64,000 bases of DNA from Phytomonas francai (lineage: Eukaryota > Euglenozoa > Kinetoplastea > Trypanosomatida > Trypanosomatidae), in assembly GCA_001766655.1 (NCBI GenBank), contig MJCC01000006.1, positions 683,333 to 747,332 on the forward strand, read 5' to 3'. The notes under the pieces were generated by a model that saw nothing but the letters and a program-made list of their open reading frames with translations, ran no database searches and was not told the origin of the DNA. The position numbers and the translations under genes were made by a program. Shown piece after piece: positions 19,879 through 29,680 of the stretch (the first letter of the stretch is position 1; every line of letters begins with the position of its first letter).

Positions 19879-20467
19879 CTCTGTGACTAATAGATACACG
19901 TGCACTTGCATAGCGGATGACTTTATTTCCAAACTTATTAATGAGTCTTTTTGAAAGGATTTTAGGTGTAATATGCTGTAAAGGTATAGAAAGAAATACT
20001 AGTATGGTCATACCAAAAATAACTATAAGTATAAAAATTCACAATTTAAAATAAGCAGCGGCGTTTCAGTTTAAATGAAGAAAATGGATGTTGGAGCGCT
20101 TTCTTACACAGATGGGCTTGGTGGCTTTTATTACTAAATACCTTCAGACATTCCACGAACATTATTCATGAAAAATTCCTGCCTATCGAACCAAGTATCT
20201 CCTCATTTCACAGTCATTCCTCTATCTTTTTCCCTTCAAATGTAAGTTGAAGCTTTTAGTGCGACAAATGCTTTTCCTGATAGTCTGGCATCGACTATTA
20301 ACACATCGCAAATATTTTCTGTGATACAGAAAGGACACGCTCAAGCAGAGCGATACACGCTGTGGACGTTAATGAAACAAGCTAATAACTTCCATTTAGT
20401 TGCACTAAGAGTGTATAATTATACAATAAAATCTTTTACACATCGCAGCCAACTAGGCTATCATAAG
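19879..20467. other. Spacer before the orphan gene
   Basis: AT-rich, with a pyrimidine tract at about 20217-20237 (tcctctatctttttccctt). The downstream frame is open from 20321 but its upstream part is AT-rich like spacer DNA, so I start the gene at 20468; the ATG at 20372 is an alternative. Confidence 0.4.
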
Positions 20468-20911
20468 ATGACAGAAATTATGTATTTAATAGACCAAGAA
20501 ACGATAGTGACCAGCTACAATAACATCCCAATCGATTGCGCGAGCTCTACCCCTAACTATTCTTGCTCGCCGCCCTCGATGGGAAGCGCAATTTTTTCCT
20601 TGTACAGTCCTCACTCACGAATAAAATTCTGGGAGAGCATCGCGAAGCACACCATCCCATTGTTTATGATGAGCCGAAACCCTTATGCAACGCTATATCA
20701 CATTCAGGATGGAGCAGTGGTGGTAAACTGGCCGTATGAACGGCGTGAAGGGGCAAGCCTTCGCGTCAAAACAGGTATCCTAGAAACAGATATCGCAAAC
20801 TGCTTACCTGAGCCGAACATGGCGGGCAGCCTAAAGGTTTTGGGTGGACCTATCATCGCCTCAAGAAAAAAAGCAATTGGCGGAAATACGAATTATAGTA
20901 TGATGCAATAG
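20468..20911 (+). CDS. Orphan small protein at the edge of the repeat island
   Basis: A 147-residue frame from the ATG at 20468 (a longer version from the in-frame ATG at 20372 is possible). GC content rises inside the frame relative to its flanks, which supports coding. Visible features are a Cys/Ser/Pro-rich patch near residues 25-40, IFSLYSPHSRIKFWES, an apparent beta-rich middle (ATLYHIQDGAVVVNWPYERR) and a basic C-terminus with GGPIIASRKKAIGG. No known domain, signal peptide or membrane segment is recognised. It is the last + strand gene before about 6 kb of non-coding DNA, so it could be the end of a polycistron or a decaying copy of a longer gene. Confidence 0.5.
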   Translation: MTEIMYLIDQETIVTSYNNIPIDCASSTPNYSCSPPSMGSAIFSLYSPHSRIKFWESIAKHTIPLFMMSRNPYATLYHIQDGAVVVNWPYERREGASLRVKTGILETDIANCLPEPNMAGSLKVLGGPIIASRKKAIGGNTNYSMMQ

Positions 20912-21980
20912 ATGCCGCTGAGATGCAGTGCGCTCCTTTCAAAAATACAAGCAGCGCCCTGGCCACAAACCGTGCGTGCCCTTCAATGGGTGATGGAATG
21001 TGACGGTGTACAATAACGAAAGCCCCCCATCGAAACTATTTATGTTCCAACCACCACCCACCACAAGCAAACGCCACCGATGTAAGTTGCAAGATTTCTG
21101 TGTAAACTTTCAACGGGGCACTACTGCAGGTATAATGATTCAGGACACCGGCGCTACCAAGCAATCAGGCTTCCGCGACGCCTTTGTCACCCGATTCCAG
21201 GCATCAACCGCAAGGTGGGTCCACCACGCCACGAGTCTAGCACAATGCTGACGCACCGGGCCGAGCACAGATCTTCAGAAAAGCAAAAAGCGTCCAAGCG
21301 AAAACTGCCATCAGTGCTGCAATATATATCCCGATAAAGGGGCAATGTTTCGTGCCCATTGGCCTTCCTGGGAGTCACCACCCATTGAATGACTTCAAAC
21401 GAGCGCAACTTGAGGCTTTTTTCGTCCCGCAAGGTCATCTTTTCCAATAAGATAACTTGATTAGACGCGTATCAGATTTGATTCTCTCATACGGAGGCTT
21501 TCTTCTTATGCCAAAGCCAAAATCCAGCCATAAACCACCCCCAAGCGACAACAAAAACCCTTCTAAATATTCGCTCCCATGGGGATCGAAACCGCGTAGG
21601 CAAAACCCAGTCAACGCACCAGCGAGGTAGCCCAAAGAAGAAAGCGACAAATGCCCTCCGAGACCCCGCACCTCGAAATAGAAAAGGTCAAAATCCCGAT
21701 TCCCAACACCGCGTCGACCCCACCCGCCCCCCCACAAATTCCGAACCACAACCAATATCCCGCACAAGCAAAGCACCCCAAGATCCCACAGGTTTGCACA
21801 CCCGCGGTTCCCCACCTTTCAGAATATCAGAAACATTTTCACAACCAACGAAGTTCCCAATCAAAAATTTCGCCAAAAAAGATCCATATAAAGCAAATAT
21901 GATAAATATGCGCAACAGGAGTGAAATAACAAATAAATGATTTGAGGATAAAAATAGTGGGTAATCCAAAATCAATTAAA
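20912..21980. other. Left arm of the island: A+C-rich, gene-free
   Basis: About 1.07 kb with no convincing gene. From about 21500 to 21850 the + strand is strongly enriched in A and C: the line 21721-21780 has 51 of 60 bases A or C (30 C, 21 A, 5 G, 4 T by my count). This is opposite to the T/G bias of the right arm. Reading frames here on the minus strand are Gly/Leu/Trp-rich only because the complement is G+T-rich. A switch to AT-rich sequence occurs at about 21880, shortly before the tandem array. Confidence 0.6.
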
Positions 21981-23194
21981 TTTTGTGACAGCAAACCATT
22001 TTTTGTTACAACGCAATGGCCGTGCGGTCCCAAAAAATGACATGGGCGCACCAAACATGTGTTTTTTGCAACAAAATTTTTTTTGCATCGTTTGGTCGAT
22101 TTTCACCAAATTTTGCATTTTGTGACAGCAAACCATTTTTTGTTACAACGCAATGGCCGTGCGGTCCCAAAAAATGACATGGGCGCACCAAACATGTGTT
22201 TTTTGCAACAAAATTTTTTTTGCATCGTTTGGTCGATTTTCACCAAATTTTGCATTTTGTGACAGCAAACCATTTTTTGTTACAACGCAATGGCCGTGCG
22301 GTCCCAAAAAATGACATGGGCGCACCAAACATGTGTTTTTTGCAACAAAATTTTTTTTGCATCGTTTGGTCGATTTTCACCAAATTTTGCATTTTGTGAC
22401 AGCAAACCATTTTTTGTTACAACGCAATGGCCGTGCGGTCCCAAAAAATGACATGGGCGCACCAAACATGTGTTTTTTGCAACAAAATTTTTTTTGCATC
22501 GTTTGGTCGATTTTCACCAAATTTTGCATTTTGTGACAGCAAACCATTTTTTGTTACAACGCAATGGCCGTGCGGTCCCAAAAAATGACATGGGCGCACC
22601 AAACATGTGTTTTTTGCAACAAAATTTTTTTTGCATCGTTTGGTCGATTTTCACCAAATTTTGCATTTTGTGACAGCAAACCATTTTTTGTTACAACGCA
22701 ATGGCCGTGCGGTCCCAAAAAATGACATGGGCGCACCAAACATGTGTTTTTTGCAACAAAATTTTTTTTGCATCGTTTGGTCGATTTTCACCAAATTTTG
22801 CATTTTGTGACAGCAAACCATTTTTTGTTACAACGCAATGGCCGTGCGGTCCCAAAAAATGACATGGGCGCACCAAACATGTGTTTTTTGCAACAAAATT
22901 TTTTTTGCATCGTTTGGTCGATTTTCACCAAATTTTGCATTTTGTGACAGCAAACCATTTTTTGTTACAACGCAATGGCCGTGCGGTCCCAAAAAATGAC
23001 ATGGGCGCACCAAACATGTGTTTTTTGCAACAAAATTTTTTTTGCATCGTTTGGTCGATTTTCACCAAATTTTGCATTTTGTGACAGCAAACCATTTTTT
23101 GTTACAACGCAATGGCCGTGCGGTCCCAAAAAATGACATGGGCGCACCAAACATGTGTTTTTTGCAACAAAATTTTTTTTGCATCGTTTGGTCG
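21981..23194. repeat. Tandem satellite array, 137-bp unit, about 8.9 copies
   Basis: The unit beginning ttttgtgacagcaaacc recurs every 137 bp from 21981 to the assembly gap at 23195, giving 8 full units plus about 118 bases. By eye the units are identical, including homopolymer lengths. Each has a GC-richer core (caacgcaatggccgtgcgg) set among A- and T-runs, several spaced close to one helical turn. Short frames on both strands repeat every 137 bp; since 137 is not a multiple of 3 they cannot form a long repetitive protein and are artefacts. There are no unique spacers, so this is not a CRISPR array. The right boundary is unknown because of the gap, and true copy number may be much higher. 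Confidence 0.97.
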
Positions 23195-23204
23195 NNNNNN
23201 NNNN
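23195..23204. other. Assembly gap (10 N)
   Basis: Ten undetermined bases inside the last satellite unit. The round number suggests a placeholder for a gap of unknown size, and the sequence on its right is unrelated and GC-rich. Confidence 0.97.
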
Positions 23205-23558
23205 CGCCACGGCGTCCCGTCCCGCGAAGGGCGGTACAAATCCAGCACAATCAGCCATTGGGATACCCCAGCAGTGGGGCCCCTTAGTTGCGTAATCTCA
23301 CTCAAGCGGCTCAGTCGCGCACTACAACTTTGCGGCATCATTTAAGCTGAGCTGTAGGGGAGTGGGGGTGGGGGCTGCTAAGCGCACGCCTCCCGTGTTT
23401 GGGGGTGTCATTCAGGTTCGTTTGTACGGATTATCATCGCAAGAATGGTATCAGTGCACAGTGCTCTGATTGGTTCCGTTCTAAACGTTTCATCATTGCA
23501 CCCACAACACAAACACACACATTAAGGATCACACACACGATGTGTGATAGAACTTACT

Positions 23559-23586
23559 GGGGGGATACGGGGGATAGGGGGAGGGG
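23559..23586 (+). other. Strong G-quadruplex motif
   Basis: Four G-runs of 6, 5, 5 and 4 bases are separated by loops of 4, 3 and 1 bases (atac, ata, a). This satisfies the usual G4 rule easily. It lies in the G+T-rich right arm about 360 bases right of the assembly gap. Confidence 0.85.
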
Positions 23587-23634
23587 AAACATGTTAGTGG
23601 GTAGGCACCCTGAGTGGGCGTAATTCGACCCGCA

Positions 23635-23645
23635 GGGGGGGGGGG
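23635..23645 (+). repeat. G11 homopolymer
   Basis: Eleven consecutive G residues followed by CCC. It is part of the G-run cluster and a likely sequencing weak point. Confidence 0.9.
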
Positions 23646-25468
23646 CCCACCCAGGTAGGGAGTCGTAGCGATTGTGCGCAGTACTCCGCACACCACTTGC
23701 ATGCACCCATTGGATGTAAAAGGGAGGGAAAAAAATAGGGGGTCGAGTCTCCGTTTCCTGAAATCACTCCGGGACCAATGGTTCAGAATCCCCGCAGCGT
23801 TAGACAGAAACGTCACCGCGCTTGAGCCACCGGCACCAACTCTCATCCTGCGTGCTCAGCATTTGTACACATTCACGTTGTCCTCATGCACTTTGCGTGT
23901 GCATCGGTCCGCTCGTCGTTAGTTTTTTAATCATTGCACGCAGTTCAGTAGGGGGAATACAAATCCATGGCCTTAGTGGTGGTGGTGGTGAGGAATATTT
24001 ATTCCAATTCGGCGTAGCACATCTATCCATGCAGACGTGGATCGCACCACTCCGTTGGGTGTGTAAAGTGCATAGCCACCTGTCTAGGATGGTTTTAATC
24101 CTGCGTGAGTCTTGCAGCACTTTCTCCCATCCTTCGGAGGAATCAATGTGAGATGGCTTCCATCCTCCATTGTTAAAGGGGGTGCATTGAAATCCTTAGC
24201 GGATTCTACGCATTTGCGAGCCTCACACCCCAACGGAGGGGAGGGGAGGTGGGGGTAAGTTTTTTTAGGGGATTGCATAGTTGCATAGAGACGATTGTCG
24301 CATAGAATTGGCAGGCTCCTCGCTCGTTCCTTCCGTCTTGCCCCGGGGTCCGGTGATTGCTGTGGTGGCCGTGGGCCCCCTCGTTTCTTCTGCGGCCTCA
24401 CTTCGACTTTGAATTGAATTGCATAAGGGGAAAATGGGGTAATGCAACGTCTGGTGTGTTTTTACTTTTGAGGCTTCCTGGGGCTCCCCTTTGTGGCTTA
24501 GCTCTGTCTGCCAGCGCTTTTCCACGTTCCCACCCCTCAACGGCTCAATTTTTTATAGGAAAAGAGGCTTCCGAATGTTTTATTACATTTAAACCCACCA
24601 TGGGTTAAATATACCTCTATTTTAGGGCAAAGATATTCACCCTGGTTGGGCCCCGCGTGATTTCAGACATTGGTGTTAATATTAGGCTTGGTGATCACGT
24701 GCGGTTTTCCAGGCCTTTTTTCTTATATATTTTCTCCCCTAAGGATGTTGATGGCGTTGCTAGGCTTACTCCTTTTTAGTGCCGCATTCATGTTAATTTT
24801 TTTACACGAGTGTCATATGCCTTTGATGGCGGTGTGGAGCCCCGTTTGGATAGCTCTCGGGTGGGGGTGGGGGGTTGAGTTTCGGGTGAAAAACTTTCGA
24901 TGTGGGCCTTATTTTTTCTCGGCCTGGCGCCTCGTGAGGTAGAAACTTTCGAGAGGGCGTCGATCTTAATAAATATAAATAATATGCCAGACTAAGAGGT
25001 CGCAAAAAAACTAGTAATTTAGTGAAGCGGCGACTATTTGTTTAGATTTATTATTATTTTCAATGATGTAAGTTATAATTATTGATTTTTAAAAAGTTTT
25101 CTGGGTGTCCTTTTTAGACTGTGCTCGATGGCTGCGGTCTGTTTGTAGCGGTGGGGCCTCTCGGTTTATTCTGTTTTTTATCATTCCTTCATGACAATTA
25201 TATTTTGTTTAATACTGCATTTTTACGTGTCTATTATTATTAATCTGCTACGGCAATTATAAAATTTTGTTCCTCAACTCCGAGTGCAGCATTATGTTTT
25301 ATGATAGCTTTTTAAAATTTCTTCCTGTAGTACTATGATGTCTTATTATTTATGGAACGCTTTATCTTTTAGGTAACTCATTTTTTAATTTTAATCCGGC
25401 TCCTTCACTTGAAACGTGGGTTGTGTATACTTCTTTATGCCCAAGTACTTTTCTTTTAGAATAAAAAC

Positions 25469-25469
<1 letters not shown>

Positions 25470-25504
<35 letters not shown>
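25470..25504. repeat. (AT)17 microsatellite
   Basis: About 35 bases of perfect AT alternation in the AT-rich block. Confidence 0.95.
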
Positions 25505-25507
<3 letters not shown>

Positions 25508-26678
25508 TTTAAGAAAAGAATTACAGCAGCTAAGCCTTTAATAAATATTTTAAAGGAATAATTGCACCGAATTTAAATAATGCATCACCTATTTTCCAGT
25601 TACCAATTTTTAAGTTCAGGTATAAATGAATATTTATATTTTAATTTCGTTTCTCTGAAATATTTTTAAAGAATTATTCGAACTTATTTTCACTCCACAA
25701 AACAATGTTCCTTTTTTTCTCAAAAATGAAAGGCATCAGCTCTTTCACAATTTGAAATAAAATATTTAGTAAAGAGAAGCTATAATAAAATTTTACATAT
25801 ATTCTAGATTCCTTTACGCTATATCAGTACAGCATATATTTATTAGAGATAATCTCGTTTTAGCAGCTTGCCTTACACATATTTTAGTTTCTTCATAGAG
25901 CTTTTTTCTTTAGTTTATCAATGATAGTGTTCTTTGAACATTTATTTAAGTAGTTGAATTCTAAATGAGTTAAGAATATTTTTTTTTTTGAGCTCTTAAA
26001 AAAGTATTTCCTATAATTCAATTTAAATTATATTTATTTAAGCGTTATTTTGTATCCTTTTTATTAATAGGGGAGCTTTTTTAGTTTTTCTTTTACATTC
26101 CTTCTTTTTTTTTTACAGAAGATATTGTTAGTAGTCTCTGTGTTTCTTCAATCATCAACTGTCGGTAAAAAAAGATTCAGAACTTTATTAAATGACAAAA
26201 AATAATTTAGAGATAAATACATATGTAGAAGAATGACTAGCTGATTTCATAAAACTAGAGCAATCGTTTCTATAAAACCACTTCCAATGTATATCTATAT
26301 CTATATATTAAATATAATGTAGAATTTTTTTTAAATGCAGTTATACTCTTATTATATAAAATAATTGAGTGGGCTTTCTTTTAGCATTTCGACGAAAGTA
26401 CAGGTTTTAATTTCATATTCCTCAACTCGGTTTATGATTCAACAGCGCCTTTTGTAATAACTAATTAATATTAATAAATATAATTCATTTTGATAGAAAT
26501 ATGCATATTGAAAGGCTAAAAATATTTGAAAGCCATATTTTGTGTTATTGTTTATGGGTGGTGGTGAGACTTCCTATATATTTTTTAAAGAGTAAAGCTA
26601 ATGTCAGAAAAGATGAAAAGTTACCATATCTTTTTTTCTTTATATTGCTAAGCTTACTTCTTTAAATATTTTTATTTG

Positions 26679-26679
<1 letters not shown>

Positions 26680-26711
<32 letters not shown>
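26680..26711. repeat. (TA)16 microsatellite
   Basis: About 32 bases of perfect TA alternation, some 200 bases before the Vps16 start. Confidence 0.95.
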
Positions 26712-26714
<3 letters not shown>

Positions 26715-26800
26715 GGAGGGTGTATTTCTCTTGTTTAACATGGGTTATTAGGACAAAGTTCAGCTCTTCTTTAATAAAAAAAAATAAATTAGTTTCATCA

Positions 26801-26839
26801 TTGTTCGTTTTCCTTATTCACGTGCATATTTTCCTGTAG
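26801..26839 (+). promoter_or_regulatory. Predicted trans-splice acceptor for VPS16
   Basis: Pyrimidine-rich sequence (ttgttcgttttccttattc, then attttcctgtag) ends in AG at 26838-26839. No ATG lies between it and the start at 26915, so the predicted 5' UTR is 75 nt. Confidence 0.6.
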
Positions 26840-26914
26840 TGTGAAGTTGTTCCTAAAAGTTTATCGTGATTCTTATATCTTTAATAAAAATATTAACAAA
26901 GAGTATATTAGACA

Positions 26915-29680
26915 ATGACACGTGCTAAGTGTTTTAGTAGACTATCTAGAAGTGGCACATGGATTTCTTTAGGATCTAACAGTTTAGTAAGACTTTTAGA
27001 CATACAATGCGAGAAGATTGAATTTTTTAGCCCTTTGAATACGTGCATCGTTGCATACAACAAGTGTGGAGGTCTTATAGCGATCTATCCCAATGATATA
27101 GCGACATCCGAGGAAAGAAGGATTTACCTTTACAACAGTGTGCTACATCCCCATAGCATTTCACCTTCCATTTCAATGACGGATAATGTCGTGTTTATGT
27201 GCTGGAATGAATCCAGTGATCAACTGATAGTTGTCCTCAACAGCAAATCCATACATTTTTACAATTATCGAGGAGAGGTCGCATCGCCGACTATTTTTAT
27301 TGATACATTACCGCAATTGTTTGCTTCTACCGAGTCTGGACTTGTTGGTCTTACTTATTCTCGAGAAGATTTTCGAATTAGCCTGTTGTTTCTTCTGTAT
27401 TCCGAGCGCGAGGGCTATGTGCAACAAGTAGTGGATTTACCCTCAGGGGTCCAAAGGATGCTTTCATCTTCCGCGATGCTTGTTGTTCCGTCCCGACAGA
27501 GTGGAACGAGATTTCCGGAGGTTTATCTCCCAGCCATATCCACGTCTCTTTTCTCTGATATTTACCATTGTGTGCTTAGCCCGGTCTCAAAGTGCAGCAA
27601 CTTGAATATTTCCTTTTCAGGAGGGAGTATTAGGCAATTTGCGCTTTCACTGGACGGAAATTGTGTATCACTTTTACTAGAGGATGGATCCATTTACTGC
27701 ACCAACAGGAGCTTTCAGGACGCCGTTAAAATAGGGCATATTGAGGTCCATAGGGCCCCTCAGCTCGCGTGGTGTAGTAATGGGTGTCTTGCGTGCTTAA
27801 CGACGGGCGGTGTTGGCGATGGGGGTGCGGAGCCCTCGGCGACTTTATTGCTTATCAATCCCGATGATCCCGAGGCCTCGGATTACGTCTATGATTTACC
27901 GCCCGATACCCTTTTATTGCAGGAGTGTGATGGCCTCCGTTTAATGGGTACGGCACTTTATCAGTTTCTACAGGTGGTTTCTCCGGAGGTACGCCGTGTT
28001 TTCTCCGTCGGCTCGTGTGCCTACAGTGCGGTTTTGCTATCCACATACGACGAGTACATCGCGGGAAACGCGGCAGCCGTTGCTATGATTCGTGAGATTC
28101 AACAAAATGCGGATGAATTGGTCGTCGCAATCAACGATTGTGTTGTGGCGTCGAATTATGAATTAGATCTCGTTCAGCAGAAACGATTGCTTCGGATCGC
28201 AGCTTTCGGAAAGTCGTTTTGTTCCGTTTATAGTTCGGATTTTTTCTTGAACACTGCGCAGAAGCTTCGGGTTAGAAATACGTTGCGAAGCTGCTCGATG
28301 GGAATGCTCTTAACCCACGAGCAGCTCTGCGCTATTGGTGAAGAAAGGCTTATCAACCGACTTATTAGTTGCGATCAGTACCAAGTGGCCTACTCAATCT
28401 GCGATAGCTTGGGCATTCCGTGCGATGTTCTACTTAATAAATGGGCTCTGGCTAAGCTCACGAACAGTGGGAAAAGCGCACCGCAGGAGAAGGAAGTTGC
28501 GAACTTGATTGTCCAGAAGCTGAGGAAATTCAATCGACCCTTATTTTCGGAATTGGCAAGGCTTGCCAATATGAGGGGGAATAGGGTTGCGGCTCTTGTC
28601 TTTCTCGGAGCTGAGGCCAATCCTTCGCGTCGGGTGCTGATGTTTCTTACCATCGGTGAACCTGAATTGGCGTTAGAGAGTGCCGTAGCCACAAGTGATA
28701 CCGATCTCATCTTCACGGTCGTATCGCATTTGATTGAAAGTCGAGGAGCTCAGTCGATCCCGCTTCTGGAGGTTTACGAGGAATCCAAAGCGTTGCTTTT
28801 CCAATACTCATTTGCCAGTGAAGTCAACCCCCAGGCCATGGATGCGTTCTTCCAAAAACATCCTCGATACCAGATTAGGATTGGCTTGCATAGGTATTTC
28901 CAGGAAGAAAAGCGTTTACGACTGTCGCTTGCAAATTCGCATCTTCGCGCCGAGGTCCAGTGGGAGATGCTCCAAGAGTGCAAGGCTACAGCAGTCCAGC
29001 AAACCATCGCTCTTGCTTCAAAAGAGGCGAAACCCTATCCCCCGTCCAACACGCATGGGTTTAATAAGCTGTTTTCGCCGCTTCTGAATTCGAGCGAGGC
29101 TACTCCCCCCTCAGACTCCAACGTGAAGTCTCTTCGAACCCATTTATCGGTTATCGAGGACCAAACGCATCTCATGAAGCAGTTTAACGACGATCGCTTT
29201 TTAACGGCCAGCATTGTCGATATGATTCACTTGGTGCTTGAGCACGGGCGGCAGTCGGCCGCGGAAAAGTTGAAAATCAAATATCATATTCCGGACAAGA
29301 CGTTCCAGTGGTGTATGTTGAATGCCTTTTCACGAACGGGGCAATGGTCATTCGTTGACGAGCTGGGGAGTAAACCGCCCACCCAGCTTTTCATCGGCGC
29401 GGAGCATTTTGTCAGCATTTTATTATTCCACAATCGTCCCCAGCAGGCGAAGCGGTACATTTCCCGGGTCCCCCTCATCGAGCGGAGGATGGAGTATTTC
29501 GTTCTTTGCGAGGACTGGTCGACCGCCGCGGCCGATTGCCGACAGAACGGGGACCCCAATTTGCTTTCGCAGCTCAAAGAACGCGCGAAGGGAAATGCCA
29601 AAGTGCTCGAGCAGATCGACCAGGGGTGGAACCAGCAGCCGAGATCGTCGGGTCTGAATCTCGGCCGACTCTTCCTCTGA
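26915..29680 (+). CDS. VPS16: Vps16, core subunit of HOPS/CORVET tethering complexes
   Basis: A 921-residue protein matching Vps16, a class C Vps protein that binds Vps33 and SNAREs for fusion at late endosomes and the vacuole/lysosome. The N-terminal half (about 1-420) is beta-strand-rich and propeller-like. The C-terminal half is alpha-solenoid, with Vps16 landmarks late in the sequence: SIVDMIHLVLEHGRQSAAEKLK, then KYHIPDKTFQWCMLNAFSRTG and QWSFVDEL, then QQAKRYISRVP and ERRMEYFVLCEDW with a final helix pair. These parallel the conserved 'vpdkrfwwlkl..la..gqW..Le' block of Vps16. It ends in GLNLGRLFL. No membrane segment. Its position right of the repeat island makes it the first gene of the second gene series. 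Confidence 0.88.
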   Translation: MTRAKCFSRLSRSGTWISLGSNSLVRLLDIQCEKIEFFSPLNTCIVAYNKCGGLIAIYPNDIATSEERRIYLYNSVLHPHSISPSISMTDNVVFMCWNESSDQLIVVLNSKSIHFYNYRGEVASPTIFIDTLPQLFASTESGLVGLTYSREDFRISLLFLLYSEREGYVQQVVDLPSGVQRMLSSSAMLVVPSRQSGTRFPEVYLPAISTSLFSDIYHCVLSPVSKCSNLNISFSGGSIRQFALSLDGNCVSLLLEDGSIYCTNRSFQDAVKIGHIEVHRAPQLAWCSNGCLACLTTGGVGDGGAEPSATLLLINPDDPEASDYVYDLPPDTLLLQECDGLRLMGTALYQFLQVVSPEVRRVFSVGSCAYSAVLLSTYDEYIAGNAAAVAMIREIQQNADELVVAINDCVVASNYELDLVQQKRLLRIAAFGKSFCSVYSSDFFLNTAQKLRVRNTLRSCSMGMLLTHEQLCAIGEERLINRLISCDQYQVAYSICDSLGIPCDVLLNKWALAKLTNSGKSAPQEKEVANLIVQKLRKFNRPLFSELARLANMRGNRVAALVFLGAEANPSRRVLMFLTIGEPELALESAVATSDTDLIFTVVSHLIESRGAQSIPLLEVYEESKALLFQYSFASEVNPQAMDAFFQKHPRYQIRIGLHRYFQEEKRLRLSLANSHLRAEVQWEMLQECKATAVQQTIALASKEAKPYPPSNTHGFNKLFSPLLNSSEATPPSDSNVKSLRTHLSVIEDQTHLMKQFNDDRFLTASIVDMIHLVLEHGRQSAAEKLKIKYHIPDKTFQWCMLNAFSRTGQWSFVDELGSKPPTQLFIGAEHFVSILLFHNRPQQAKRYISRVPLIERRMEYFVLCEDWSTAAADCRQNGDPNLLSQLKERAKGNAKVLEQIDQGWNQQPRSSGLNLGRLFL

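Larger units (their letters stand above)
23205..24955. other. Right arm of the island: G+T-rich, gene-free
   Basis: About 1.75 kb, GC-richer than the rest of the island, with many G-runs on the + strand (23357-23375, 23400-23405, 23559-23586, 23635-23645, 24236-24255, 24858-24871) and GT-rich stretches such as the GGT repeat at about 23979-23991. Short frames on either strand lack coding character, and their hydrophobic or Pro-rich look follows from base skew. No tRNA, rRNA or retrotransposon reading frame is recognisable. It could be degenerate mobile-element or subtelomere-like DNA, or a promoter-type region. Confidence 0.55.
24956..26914. other. AT-rich block before Vps16
   Basis: Nearly 2 kb of very AT-rich DNA (three quarters or more by eye) without a reading frame of note. 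It includes TA repeats at 25470-25504 and 26680-26711, many T- and A-runs and TTAATA motifs. The right end carries the Vps16 splice acceptor. Base make-up is unlike the G+T-rich arm on its left, the change being fairly sharp near 24.95-25.0 kb. Confidence 0.6.

Noticed and set aside
21575..21605. tRNA B-box-like sequence on the minus strand (ggtttcgatcccc)
   Set aside because: Flanking bases do not make the T-stem and no acceptor or anticodon stems could be found.
21981..23194. CRISPR-like array
   Set aside because: Repeats are directly abutting with no unique spacers, and the context is a eukaryotic genome.
21981..23194. Kinetoplast minicircle origin
   Set aside because: Curvature-like tracts are present, but the minicircle universal block (GGGGTTGGTGTA) was not seen in the unit.
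22006..23258. Series of identical 61- and 67-codon frames on both strands every 137 bp
   Set aside because: They are generated by the satellite unit; the period is not a multiple of three and there is no start or acceptor context, so no repeat protein is made.
23205..24955. Degenerate retrotransposon (ingi/L1Tc/SLACS type)
   Set aside because: No reverse-transcriptase or endonuclease motif could be read in any frame and no poly-A tail with target duplication was seen; still worth a repeat-library search.
24956..26914. Nuclear insert of maxicircle (mitochondrial) DNA, suggested by the AT-richness
   Set aside because: I could not recognise any mitochondrial rRNA or protein gene, edited or not, on either strand; AT-richness alone is not enough.
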